A stretch of DNA of 6,963 nucleotides from Verrucomicrobiales bacterium (GTDB lineage: Bacteria > Verrucomicrobiota > Verrucomicrobiia > Limisphaerales > UBA9464). The notes beneath the pieces were generated by a model. It saw only the letters and a program-made list of their open reading frames with translations. It made no database searches and was not told the origin of the DNA. Location of the stretch: positions 1-6,963 of the forward strand of contig DLVS01000100.1 of NCBI GenBank assembly GCA_003445095.1. Reading direction: 5' to 3'. Positions 1 through 6,963 of the stretch are shown piece by piece (the first letter of the stretch is position 1; every line of letters begins with the position of its first letter). The position numbers were made by a program, and so were the translations under genes.

Positions 1-1
1 C

Positions 2-3000
2 GCTACCGCCGAACCCTCTGTGGTGATTTCGGAGTTCATGGCGGACAATGCTCACACGTTGGCGGACGCTGATGGTGACTATTCCGATTGGATCGAGCTG
101 GAGAACCAGTCGCCCGAAGCCGTCAACCTTGCCGGCTGGCAGCTCACTGACGATTCTCGACATCGATCGACCTGGAGCTTTCCGACCACGAACCTACCGC
201 CTGGCGGTTTTCTTGTCGTGTTTGCTTCCGGCAAGGATCGCGCAGTCGCGGGCCTGGAACTACACACCTCTTTCCGGCTCTCTGCGTCTGGGGAGTATTT
301 GGCGTTACTGAGACCCAATGGCGAATTCGCGCCGGGTTCTCCGGTGGAATTTCCGGCACAATTGCCCGACATCGCCTTCGGAACGGGTCGATCCGTCACG
401 GTCGAGCGTCTCGTTCCCCTGAACACCCCGGTTCGCGTACTCGTGCCGGACAGCGCTGGCCTGGGGAATCGGTGGACTGGGCTGGTGACTGAGGAACCGT
501 TCGACGATTCCGTGAGCGCAGGATGGCGCGCCGGAACGACGGGGGTTGGCTTTGATTTCGGCTCGGGGCCCGATCCACTCGGGCCGATCGGTTACTGGGA
601 TTTCAACACCGTGGCGGATGCAGACCGCGTCGAGGACGTCAGTGGGCGAAATCATCCCGGCACAGTTTCTGGCGCAACGTTTACGGCCGATCGGGGCGGA
701 TTTTCCGGTCAGACCGGCGATCGTGCGCTGAGCTTCGGAGGGAACGGTCGCGTTCAGGTACCCGCCGCTGCTACGGGAGCGTTCGATTCAGCATCTCGCA
801 GCAACGCCCTCAGCGTAAGCCTATGGATCTTGGGTGGCGAAGCACAGCCGGCGCCGACCTCCGTATTTTGGTTCAGTGAAAACTCCGATGGCTCGGGCGC
901 GCGTTCAGCGCAAGCACACCTTCCGTGGAGCGACAGTGTGATCTACTGGGACACTGGCAACGGCGGCGATTGCTGTAGTCCAGCAGGGCGGATTTCCAAA
1001 GCGGAGCCGGACTCGAGCTTGTGGAAGGGGCGCTGGAATCATTACGTGTTTCTGAAACGCGGGCCCGAGAAGGAGATTTGGCAGAACGGCGCGTTATTTC
1101 TTCGGGGTGAAGGAAGTTATCCGTTGGCCAATCTTCGCAGTCTTACTATTGGAGCCGCGGTCGACGGAAACTTTGGTTATATCGGCTTACTTGATGATTT
1201 TGCCGTATGGGACCGAGCGCTGACCGGGGACGAGGTTCAAGCGCTAGCGGCCGGCGGATCCCCGCTGGCGTTGAGAAGCTTGTCATCCTTCATCGGGACC
1301 GATCTCGGTGAGTCCATGCTTGGAATTAACGCCACTGCGTTTGTCCGAATTCCATTCAACTTAACGACGCTCCCGCACTTTAATTCTCTAGCCCTACGCA
1401 TCCAATGCGACGCTGGGTTCATCGCGTATCTCAATGGAATCGAAGTCGCGCGGAGAAACGCCGGAAGCTCCGAATGGAACGCGACGGCAACGACCGCCCG
1501 TTCGTTCGATGATTTGTTGACCGTCGAGGAAATTGATCTGCCGGATTCGGTCCGCCATTTGCGACTGGGTAGTAACGTCCTGGCGATTCACGGATTGAAT
1601 GACGCCGTAAACGATCCCCGATTCTTGATTCGTCCGGAATTGATCGGACTGAATCTGCAGGCGGGTCGGTTCCTGCCTCGAGCGACTCCCGGCTCTGCCA
1701 ACTCCGAAGGTGTGATGGGTTTCGTAGCGGCCCCGGAGCTTAATGCGAACCGCGGCTTCTTTGACCAACCCTTTGAGATCGGGATCCGGGGAGCCACACC
1801 GGGTGCATCGCTGGCCTACACCACCAACGGTTCGGCACCGGGACCCAACCAAGGGATGGTCATCGCTCCTCCGACCTCAGATTCGGTAGCGACCGCCCGG
1901 CTGACCATTTCCAGCACCACCATCATCCGCGCAGCGGCGTTTCAAGCGGGATTCGAGCCTTCGCCCATCGTTACACGCTCGTACCTCTTCCCCGGCTCCG
2001 TGGCCCGACAGCCCGCACGACCGGTCGGAATGCCCACAAGTTGGCCCGACGGATATCGAGCGGACTTTCAAGTGGATCCGAAGGTCGTGAATTCGACGTT
2101 ACCGGGGTTCAGCTTTCAGGAGGCGCTTACCGCGACGAACACCATCCCCACGCTGAGCCTGGTGGCACAACCGGCCGACCTCTGGAACTCGGCGACGGGC
2201 CTCTACGCGAATCCAGTCCCGCGAGGTGATGCTTGGGAACGACCCGCTTCGGCAGAGCTAATCTTCCCGGACGGCCGGGTGGGATTTCAGGTCAATTGCG
2301 GCTTTCATATTCATGGGAACATCAGCCGGCAGAATGACTTCACGCCCAAACATTCGTTCCGCTTGGTCTTCAAGCAGGCGTACGGCCCCGGTGATTTGGA
2401 GTTTCCTCTGTTCGGGGAAACCGGTGTGCAACGGTTTGATGAGCTCGTCCTCAAAGGTCTCTCCACTGATTCCTGGCCTTGCGTCGAATGGGGAGCGAAC
2501 GGAGAAGGTTTTGTTCGCTGGTTTCGCCGCGACGCGAGCTACATTCGTGATCAATGGGTGCGGGATTCGTATCACGACATGGGCCAGATCGGTTGCCGAG
2601 GACGTTTTGTACATCTCTTCCTGAATGGCCTTTACTGGGGTATCTATAACCTCACCGAACACCCGAGCTCCTCGTTTCAGGCGGCCCATTATGGCGGGTC
2701 ACGAGATGAGTATGACGCCTTTAAAGATTTCACCGAACTTGACAGTGGCAATTCCGAAGCGTGGAACCAGATGATGACGCTGGCGGGGAATGGTGCTTCC
2801 AGTGAGAGCGCCTATCAACGGCTCGAAGGCAATAACCCAGATGGCACGCGCAACCCCGCATACGCCAAATTACTGAATGTGGACAACCTAATCGACTATA
2901 TGGTGCTCCACATCGCCATCGGTGCGGATGATTGGCCCAATCATAACTGGTGGGGGGCGCGTCGCCGCGGACCTGAAAGCGAAGGCTTCCGTTTTTTTCC

Positions 3001-4417
3001 GTGGGACCAAGAGATTAGCGTCAATTCTCTCCAGCGCACTCAAACGTCGTGGGGCGGTCGATACGAAGAAGTCGATGTGCCGGGCACACCCACGTTCCTT
3101 TACGCCCGGCTTCGCGCTAACGCGAATTTCCGGCTGCGCTTCGCCGATCATGTGCATCGGCATTTCTTCAACGGTGGAGCGCTCACTCCGACCGCGAACG
3201 ATGCTCGATGGCAGGTCCGCGTTGCGGAGCTGGATCAAGCGATCGTTGCCGAGTCTGCGCGCTGGGGCGACGCCCAGCGAAGTCAGCCCTACCGACGCGA
3301 GATCGAATGGCTGGCTCACAATCGGTGGATGCACGACCAGTTTTGGCCGGCCAATCAAACGCTGGCTCTCAATCGCTTCCGTCGCGTTGGCTTGTACCCC
3401 AATGTGGTCGCGCCCGCGTTCAGTCAACACGGAGGGGTCATTGCCGCCGGCAGCCCGGTAAGAATCACCGCGCCGACTGGACGAATTTACTACACCATCG
3501 ATGGCACGGATCCTCGACGATCCAATGGCACGGTGTCTCCTTCGGCTCTGTCCGACGCGTCGTCGCCAACCGACATCGTCCAGGAAGTTGGCGAAACCCG
3601 ACACCTAAGGGCTCGAGTGCTGTCGGGCACGATCTGGAGCGCGTTAAATGAAGCGTTGTTCGTCGTTCCTCTTCCGTTGGCCATCACGGAACTCATGTAT
3701 CATCCGCCTCCGCAAACGGCCGCCGAATTTGCGCGCTCGGGCGGCGTGACCTACGAGCCGGATGATTTTGAATTCATAGAACTGCGCAATCTCAGCGCCG
3801 ACCGAACGCTGAATCTAGCGGGGATCAAGTTCGCGGCCGGGATTGCATTCGGGTTCGGGGACGTTGCCTTGGGTCCGCTGGAGAGAGTCGTGGTAGTTCG
3901 CAATCGTGCTGCGTTTGAGAACCGGTACGGAGCAGGCCTACCGGTGGTCGGAGAATATGGAGACGCTATCGATCCACTCCGTGATTCTCAGTTGGCCAAC
4001 GGTGGTGAACGACTGGAACTCACGGACGCTTTAGGAATCCCACTCGCGAGTTTCACGTACAATGACGCTTGGTTTCCGAACACCGACGGGATCGGAAACG
4101 CCTTGGAGCTCTTAGATCCCGCGGGCGATCTCAATACGCCACCGGCGTGGCGGGCGGGTGATCGTTGGGGCGGAACTCCCGGACGCGGTTCCTTGGGGCG
4201 TCCGGTCGCGCTATCCGCAGCGCGCCGGCCTGACGGAGTCCGACTCGAGTTTACCGTCGAAGCAGGCCAACTCCTTGGAGTCGAGCAGGCGACTTCCGTC
4301 ACGAATTCCACCTGGCAGCGCGTTCACCTGGAGCCAATGGGTCCAAGTCGGCGGACCGTAACGATCGATCGTCCAATCGGAGATGAGCTATCCATTTACT
4401 ATCGACTTATAGAATAG
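2..4417 (+). CDS. Large secreted CotH-kinase mosaic protein (LTD, LamG, CHB_HEX, CotH, CHB_HEX, LTD), 5' end missing
   Basis: The frame is open to the left edge, so the start and any signal peptide are outside the window; GTG at 20 is only the first start-like codon. Numbering from it, modules are: lamin-tail domain about 1-110 (VISEFMADN, DWIELEN); a beta-sandwich module about 145-545 (GTTGVGF at 172-178, AYLNG at 469-473) with a LamG jellyroll about 188-412 inside it (YWDTGNGGDCC at 309-319); chitobiase C-terminal-like repeat about 572-657; CotH kinase-like domain about 705-1120; second chitobiase-like repeat about 1130-1217; second lamin-tail domain 1219 to about 1345; and a beta-rich tail ending YYRLIE. 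The CotH part keeps HIHGNISR (763-770), DDWPNHN (970-976) and FFPWDQE (992-998), whose acidic residues match the family's metal and catalytic positions. Known CotH proteins phosphorylate other proteins (spore coat in Bacillus). Here I infer an extracellular or surface role with unknown substrate. The architecture is typical of Verrucomicrobiota. Family assignment is strong; function is open. Confidence -1.
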   Translation, partial: ATAEPSVVISEFMADNAHTLADADGDYSDWIELENQSPEAVNLAGWQLTDDSRHRSTWSFPTTNLPPGGFLVVFASGKDRAVAGLELHTSFRLSASGEYLALLRPNGEFAPGSPVEFPAQLPDIAFGTGRSVTVERLVPLNTPVRVLVPDSAGLGNRWTGLVTEEPFDDSVSAGWRAGTTGVGFDFGSGPDPLGPIGYWDFNTVADADRVEDVSGRNHPGTVSGATFTADRGGFSGQTGDRALSFGGNGRVQVPAAATGAFDSASRSNALSVSLWILGGEAQPAPTSVFWFSENSDGSGARSAQAHLPWSDSVIYWDTGNGGDCCSPAGRISKAEPDSSLWKGRWNHYVFLKRGPEKEIWQNGALFLRGEGSYPLANLRSLTIGAAVDGNFGYIGLLDDFAVWDRALTGDEVQALAAGGSPLALRSLSSFIGTDLGESMLGINATAFVRIPFNLTTLPHFNSLALRIQCDAGFIAYLNGIEVARRNAGSSEWNATATTARSFDDLLTVEEIDLPDSVRHLRLGSNVLAIHGLNDAVNDPRFLIRPELIGLNLQAGRFLPRATPGSANSEGVMGFVAAPELNANRGFFDQPFEIGIRGATPGASLAYTTNGSAPGPNQGMVIAPPTSDSVATARLTISSTTIIRAAAFQAGFEPSPIVTRSYLFPGSVARQPARPVGMPTSWPDGYRADFQVDPKVVNSTLPGFSFQEALTATNTIPTLSLVAQPADLWNSATGLYANPVPRGDAWERPASAELIFPDGRVGFQVNCGFHIHGNISRQNDFTPKHSFRLVFKQAYGPGDLEFPLFGETGVQRFDELVLKGLSTDSWPCVEWGANGEGFVRWFRRDASYIRDQWVRDSYHDMGQIGCRGRFVHLFLNGLYWGIYNLTEHPSSSFQAAHYGGSRDEYDAFKDFTELDSGNSEAWNQMMTLAGNGASSESAYQRLEGNNPDGTRNPAYAKLLNVDNLIDYMVLHIAIGADDWPNHNWWGARRRGPESEGFRFFPWDQEISVNSLQRTQTSWGGRYEEVDVPGTPTFLYARLRANANFRLRFADHVHRHFFNGGALTPTANDARWQVRVAELDQAIVAESARWGDAQRSQPYRREIEWLAHNRWMHDQFWPANQTLALNRFRRVGLYPNVVAPAFSQHGGVIAAGSPVRITAPTGRIYYTIDGTDPRRSNGTVSPSALSDASSPTDIVQEVGETRHLRARVLSGTIWSALNEALFVVPLPLAITELMYHPPPQTAAEFARSGGVTYEPDDFEFIELRNLSADRTLNLAGIKFAAGIAFGFGDVALGPLERVVVVRNRAAFENRYGAGLPVVGEYGDAIDPLRDSQLANGGERLELTDALGIPLASFTYNDAWFPNTDGIGNALELLDPAGDLNTPPAWRAGDRWGGTPGRGSLGRPVALSAARRPDGVRLEFTVEAGQLLGVEQATSVTNSTWQRVHLEPMGPSRRTVTIDRPIGDELSIYYRLIE

Positions 4418-4540
4418 TTGTTGGAGTCCGATCCGGGTTGGTTGACGTCTGCGGCCAGGCGCAATTTGCCGATTGACGATCGGCCAATCGCGCCAGAGAA
4501 ACACGCAGGATTACTCGCGAGTCGCTCCATTGCCTTTCCC
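4418..4540. other. Intergenic gap between the CotH protein and the DUF4062 protein
   Basis: These 123 bases follow the TAG stop at 4415-4417. Two TTGACG hexamers (4442-4447 and 4473-4478) resemble a -35 box, but neither has a credible -10 hexamer at the right spacing. There is no hairpin plus T-run that would make a terminator, and no purine-rich ribosome binding site just before the ATG at 4541. The following reading frame is open through the gap, back to a TTG directly after the stop, but the extra 41 residues resemble nothing I know. Confidence 0.4.
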
Positions 4541-5680
4541 ATGAAGAAGCCCCTCTCGGATACGGAACCGTTGTCATTGATGATTTCTAGTCGATGTAAT
4601 GACGCGATCGAGTACCAAAACAAAAGTCAGTCGCTGGCGGTCCTTCGTCGAGAACTGAAGTCCAGGCTCGAAGGAATCAAGATCGGTGGCATCCAGGTGT
4701 TTCGAGTCTGGATTCACGAAGACGAATCGAACACGAGCGCCTTACTGAACAACTGGGAGTCGTGCCTCGAAAAGGCTCGGAATGCGGACGTCTTCATTAT
4801 GCTCTACAATGGTCGCGCCGGCTGGCTCGGAACCGATAGCCCCGTTCGAGACGGTCTGGGGATATGCCATGCCGAGGTGGCAGCCGCCTTTGATAAGGCT
4901 CCGGGAAAAGTGCGGAGCATTCAGTTTAGGGCGCTCATTCCCGCAGCGCCTGACTCGCCGGATGAGTCATTTCAACAATTCGTCAGCCGACAGAAGTTTC
5001 CCGGGGCACAGGTGGCAACCGGCGAGGAAGCGTTGCAGCGCGCCGAGGAATTGGCCGCCGCGACAGTACTCAGCTTGGCGCGCGAAGGTGTCGGGGTTAA
5101 CTCCAGTGGGAGCTTTTATGCCGGCGAAGCGTTGGAATGGAGCCGAATGAATTTTCATAAACGACGCGACGAGATGACAAAAGTCATCGTGAAGCTGCTG
5201 CGAAAGCGCGCGGGTGGAGCGTTCAAACAACCGTCGGGCAATGTCGCCGCGATTGAAATCCGAGGGGCGAACATCGGCTTCGTCTGCGACAGCATTCCCG
5301 CCTCGATGAGTACGGCGGCGGCTCGCGAGCTGGTGGGCCAGCCGTTTTTGAATGACTACCAGCATACTGAGAAGTGGGATGCGGCCATTCAGGGGCCGGT
5401 TCATTTGATTGCCTGTCAGAAAAGCGTTTCGGAAAACCAAGCCATTCGTCAGCTCGGATTCCCGGATGCGGTAGTGGTCTCCGGTCCCTTCGGGGTTTAT
5501 GTGGCGGACGAAGTGCAGAAAATCCAGATGGCCTTCATCGCTAACTGCCGCGACGAAACGACCACGCGAGGGAATGCTCAAGCCTTCCTCAATTGGCTTA
5601 ATGACCACGGCGAGGCCAAGCACCTGGTGCGACGAGCGAAGAGCCGTCGGTCGATCAGCGACTACATTCGCCGCGTTTGA
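4541..5680 (+). CDS. DUF4062-type (TIR/SLOG-like) domain protein with unassigned C-terminal half
   Basis: This predicts a soluble 379-residue protein with no signal peptide or membrane segment. ATG at 4541 is preferred because it leaves a short lead before the first strand (PLSLMISSRCND, residues 10-21); the frame is open back to TTG 4418. Residues about 10-125 fit DUF4062: the ISSRCND loop after strand 1, a conserved region WESCLEKARNADVFIMLYNG (72-91), and GICHAEVAAA, whose Glu112 matches the conserved acidic position of the family. Known DUF4062 domains usually sit at the N-terminus of STAND ATPases or TPR proteins and are linked to TIR/SLOG-like domains in conflict systems. Here no P-loop follows. 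Residues about 205-379 form an unrecognised region with GPFGVYVADEVQKIQ (315-329), CRDETTTRGNAQAF, and a basic Arg/Lys-rich end. No ribosome binding site is visible. It may be a defence or signalling protein, but that is inference. The next gene remnants are unrelated, and no partner is visible. Confidence 0.72.
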   Translation: MKKPLSDTEPLSLMISSRCNDAIEYQNKSQSLAVLRRELKSRLEGIKIGGIQVFRVWIHEDESNTSALLNNWESCLEKARNADVFIMLYNGRAGWLGTDSPVRDGLGICHAEVAAAFDKAPGKVRSIQFRALIPAAPDSPDESFQQFVSRQKFPGAQVATGEEALQRAEELAAATVLSLAREGVGVNSSGSFYAGEALEWSRMNFHKRRDEMTKVIVKLLRKRAGGAFKQPSGNVAAIEIRGANIGFVCDSIPASMSTAAARELVGQPFLNDYQHTEKWDAAIQGPVHLIACQKSVSENQAIRQLGFPDAVVVSGPFGVYVADEVQKIQMAFIANCRDETTTRGNAQAFLNWLNDHGEAKHLVRRAKSRRSISDYIRRV

Positions 5681-5698
5681 CGCTGGGAGTTCGGCTAT

Positions 5699-6082
5699 CT
5701 ACCTAATCTCTAAGGCACCCACGATTTGACCCGCTGCCCAATCCTTGCGCAATCTTCTGGGGCGATGGGCCTGGTATGAGAGCAAGCGATAGGGTTCCGC
5801 GGGGCGTTGAGGATGTGTTTCGTCAATTACCGCGGAGTCAAAGTCGCCGTAGACCATACTGGAAGACACATAGACGAATCGATGCACCCCAGTCGAACGC
5901 GCGGCCTCCAGAAGCGAAAGTGTTCCCTGCACGATCTGAGTGGCGGCGAATATTGGCCGATCCCGCGCAAGCTTGGCGATGGGGATGCTCGCAAGGTGAA
6001 TGACGATGGCGGGCTGAACCTCTTGGCACGCGTTCATAACCACGTGCTCATCGCAGATATTGAGGAGTTCATAAGTAAGGGT
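5699..6082 (-). pseudogene. NAD(P)-dependent nucleotide-sugar epimerase/dehydratase fragment (extended SDR)
   Basis: Read on the minus strand, the segment encodes the middle of an extended short-chain dehydrogenase/reductase. Visible signatures are [10 protein letters not shown] (strand 4 and the loop near the cofactor), [30 protein letters not shown] (the catalytic Ser/Thr strand) and [12 protein letters not shown]. Intact relatives run about 300 or more residues and act on nucleotide sugars, often in surface polysaccharide synthesis. Here the N-terminal Rossmann region with its glycine-rich NAD(P) motif is absent, apparently cut off by the insertion sequence starting near 6082. After the Tyr of the PY motif the sequence degrades to [14 protein letters not shown], so the catalytic YxxxK lysine is not seen. 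The frame then stops at 5699-5701, with the substrate-binding half missing. The minus-strand frame stays open upstream to 6256, but that part lies inside the insertion sequence and does not resemble SDR. Non-functional remnant; specific substrate unknown. Confidence 0.78.
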
Positions 6083-6963
6083 ACATTCGGCACTGGACCT
6101 GCGGTGTTGGGAGTGGATGAATGCCCCGGAGATGGATGGACGGAAACTGGACCACCAGGCCTTGGAGCCGCTGCGCAAGCGGGCGGTGCAGCAAGTGCAG
6201 GCCGGCGAGAGTCCGGAGGTGGTGGCGAGGATGATCGGGATCTCCCGTGGAGTCATTTATCAGTGGCTCGCTCGTTATCGGGCTGGGGGATGGGAGGCAC
6301 TCAACGCCAAGCCGATTGCGGGCCGGCCCCCCCGACTGACCGGACCAATGATCCGGTGGGTCTTCCGAACGTGACGCTGAAGAATCCGTTGCAGCTCAAG
6401 TTTGCCTTTGCGTTGTGGACCCGCCCCATGATCGCCCAACTCATTGAGGATAAGTATGCCCTCCGCTTGAGTGTGGCGTCGGTGGGACGGCTGCTGGCCC
6501 AGATTGGGTTGACGTGTCAGCGGCCGATCTTTAGCGGCTACGAACAGAACCCGTCGTTGGTCACCCAGTGGCTCCTGCAAGAGTATCCGGCGATTCGCCA
6601 GAATGCCCTGGCCGAAGGGGTGGAGATCTACTTCGGCGATGAGTCCGTAGTTCGCTCCGATCATCATTCAGAAACGACCTGGGGCATCGCCGGGGAAACT
6701 CGGGAAGTCCGCGTTACGGGAGCCCAGTTCCGTTTGAACGTCCTCTCGGCAATCAGTGCCCGAGGCGAGCTTCGCTTCATGGTGGTCGAGGGACGCGTTG
6801 CGGCAGACCAAGTCTGCCAATTCTTGTGTCGTCTGATGCATGGGGCCCGGCGAACGATCTTTCTGATCTTGGACGGACATACGATGCCTAAGGCCAAAAG
6901 ACTCCCCCGGAAGATTCGCGCCTTCTTCCAAAAGCCCAGCACTCGCTCCGCGGCCATCTGATG
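6082..6963 (+). mobile_element. IS630-family (Tc1/mariner-like) insertion sequence, right end outside window
   Basis: Identified from its transposase, which shows the IS630 helix-turn-helix and DD motifs. The left boundary is inferred: epimerase similarity on the opposite strand stops around 6080, and a TA dinucleotide at 6082-6083, the target duplicated by this family, lies there, about 34 bases before the transposase ATG. The sequence following that TA (CATTCGGCACTGGACC) is a candidate terminal inverted repeat, but its partner would lie beyond the window, which ends two bases after the transposase stop. The element is inserted against the epimerase remnant, in the opposite direction. With its transposase broken it could move only with help in trans. 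Confidence 0.75.
6117..6961 (+). pseudogene. IS630-family transposase, frameshifted and internally deleted
   Basis: IS630-family DDE transposases cut and paste at TA sites. The N-terminal part runs from ATG 6117 (ATG 6132, giving [12 protein letters not shown], is an alternative start that resembles family starts) to a TGA at 6372-6374. It carries a helix-turn-helix ([24 protein letters not shown]) and the linker [17 protein letters not shown]. Similarity then continues without a gap in the -1 frame from 6371 ([17 protein letters not shown]), so one base has been lost near 6370. The second part holds catalytic Asp in FGDES (codon 6638-6640) and in LILDGH (codon 6872-6874). The third motif, normally like SPELNPDE about 30-40 residues after DGH, is missing: MPKAK joins directly to [13 protein letters not shown], which resembles the family's extreme C-terminus. 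The reassembled protein is about 281 residues against a usual 340-360. It is inactive as written. Confidence 0.85.

Noticed and set aside
2888..3604. Minus-strand open frame of 238 codons
   Set aside because: It lies wholly antisense to the conserved CotH region, its translation is rich in Arg, Ser and Gly with no recognisable motif, and long antisense frames are common at this GC content.
4367..4489. Near-identical 13-base direct repeat (GATCGTCCAATCG at 4367, GATCGGCCAATCG at 4477)
   Set aside because: It is a single pair, one copy lies inside coding sequence, and there is no further copy or symmetry suggesting an operator or attachment site.
4415..4540. Possible readthrough fusion, because the DUF4062 frame is in phase with the CotH gene and separated by a single TAG
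   Set aside because: The CotH protein ends in a tail typical of such proteins (YYRLIE), the 41 intervening codons encode nothing recognisable, and an open stretch this short is expected by chance. A secreted protein fused to a cytosolic-type domain is also unlikely.
4967..5623. Minus-strand open frame of 218 codons opposite the DUF4062 protein
   Set aside because: The plus-strand frame carries recognisable DUF4062 motifs and coherent protein composition. The minus frame shows no domain features and is a shadow.
6327..6333. C7 run as a programmed frameshift site for the transposase
   Set aside because: The run is not in the phase needed for tandem -1 slippage, and family-like sequence continues in the original frame for another 13 codons beyond it.
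5807..6370. Plus-strand open frame running into the second half of the transposase
   Set aside because: Up to about 6082 it is antisense to the clear SDR fragment, and from 6117 to 6370 the real transposase similarity is in another frame. Only the part from 6371 onward is genuine coding sequence.

Overview
The window looks like chromosomal DNA from a GC-rich bacterium. The best guess is the Verrucomicrobiota, or possibly the Planctomycetota. The main evidence is the first gene, a giant secreted mosaic protein combining lamin-tail, LamG-like, chitobiase C-terminal and CotH-kinase modules and ending in a '...YYRLIE' tail. This assembly is common in Verrucomicrobiota such as Pedosphaera-like lineages. 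The assignment rests on recognising the architecture, not on a database search.

Layout. (1) Positions 2-4417, plus strand: a CotH-kinase mosaic protein whose N-terminus, presumably including a signal peptide, lies off the left edge. (2) Positions 4541-5680, plus strand: a 379-residue protein with an N-terminal DUF4062-type (TIR/SLOG-like) domain and a C-terminal half I cannot name. The gap of about 120 bases before it shows no convincing promoter, terminator or ribosome binding site. (3) Positions 5699-6082, minus strand: a decayed fragment of an NAD(P)-dependent sugar epimerase/dehydratase, missing both its Rossmann start and its C-terminal half. (4) From about 6082 to the right edge, plus strand: an IS630-family insertion sequence abutting the epimerase fragment. 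Its transposase is doubly broken, by a one-base frameshift near 6370 and by an apparent in-frame internal deletion near 6895 that removes the third catalytic acidic residue.

The genes do not form an obvious pathway. The left part is a probable cell-surface or secreted protein. The middle gene belongs to a family whose N-terminal domain is often found in conflict or defence (STAND-type) proteins, but here it is a short standalone protein with no ATPase beside it. The right part is a decaying region of mobile and pseudogene DNA. I see no tRNA, rRNA, CRISPR array or convincing riboswitch. I found no complete new multi-gene system. The points most worth following are the DUF4062 protein's unknown C-terminal half and the domain-within-domain construction of the CotH protein.
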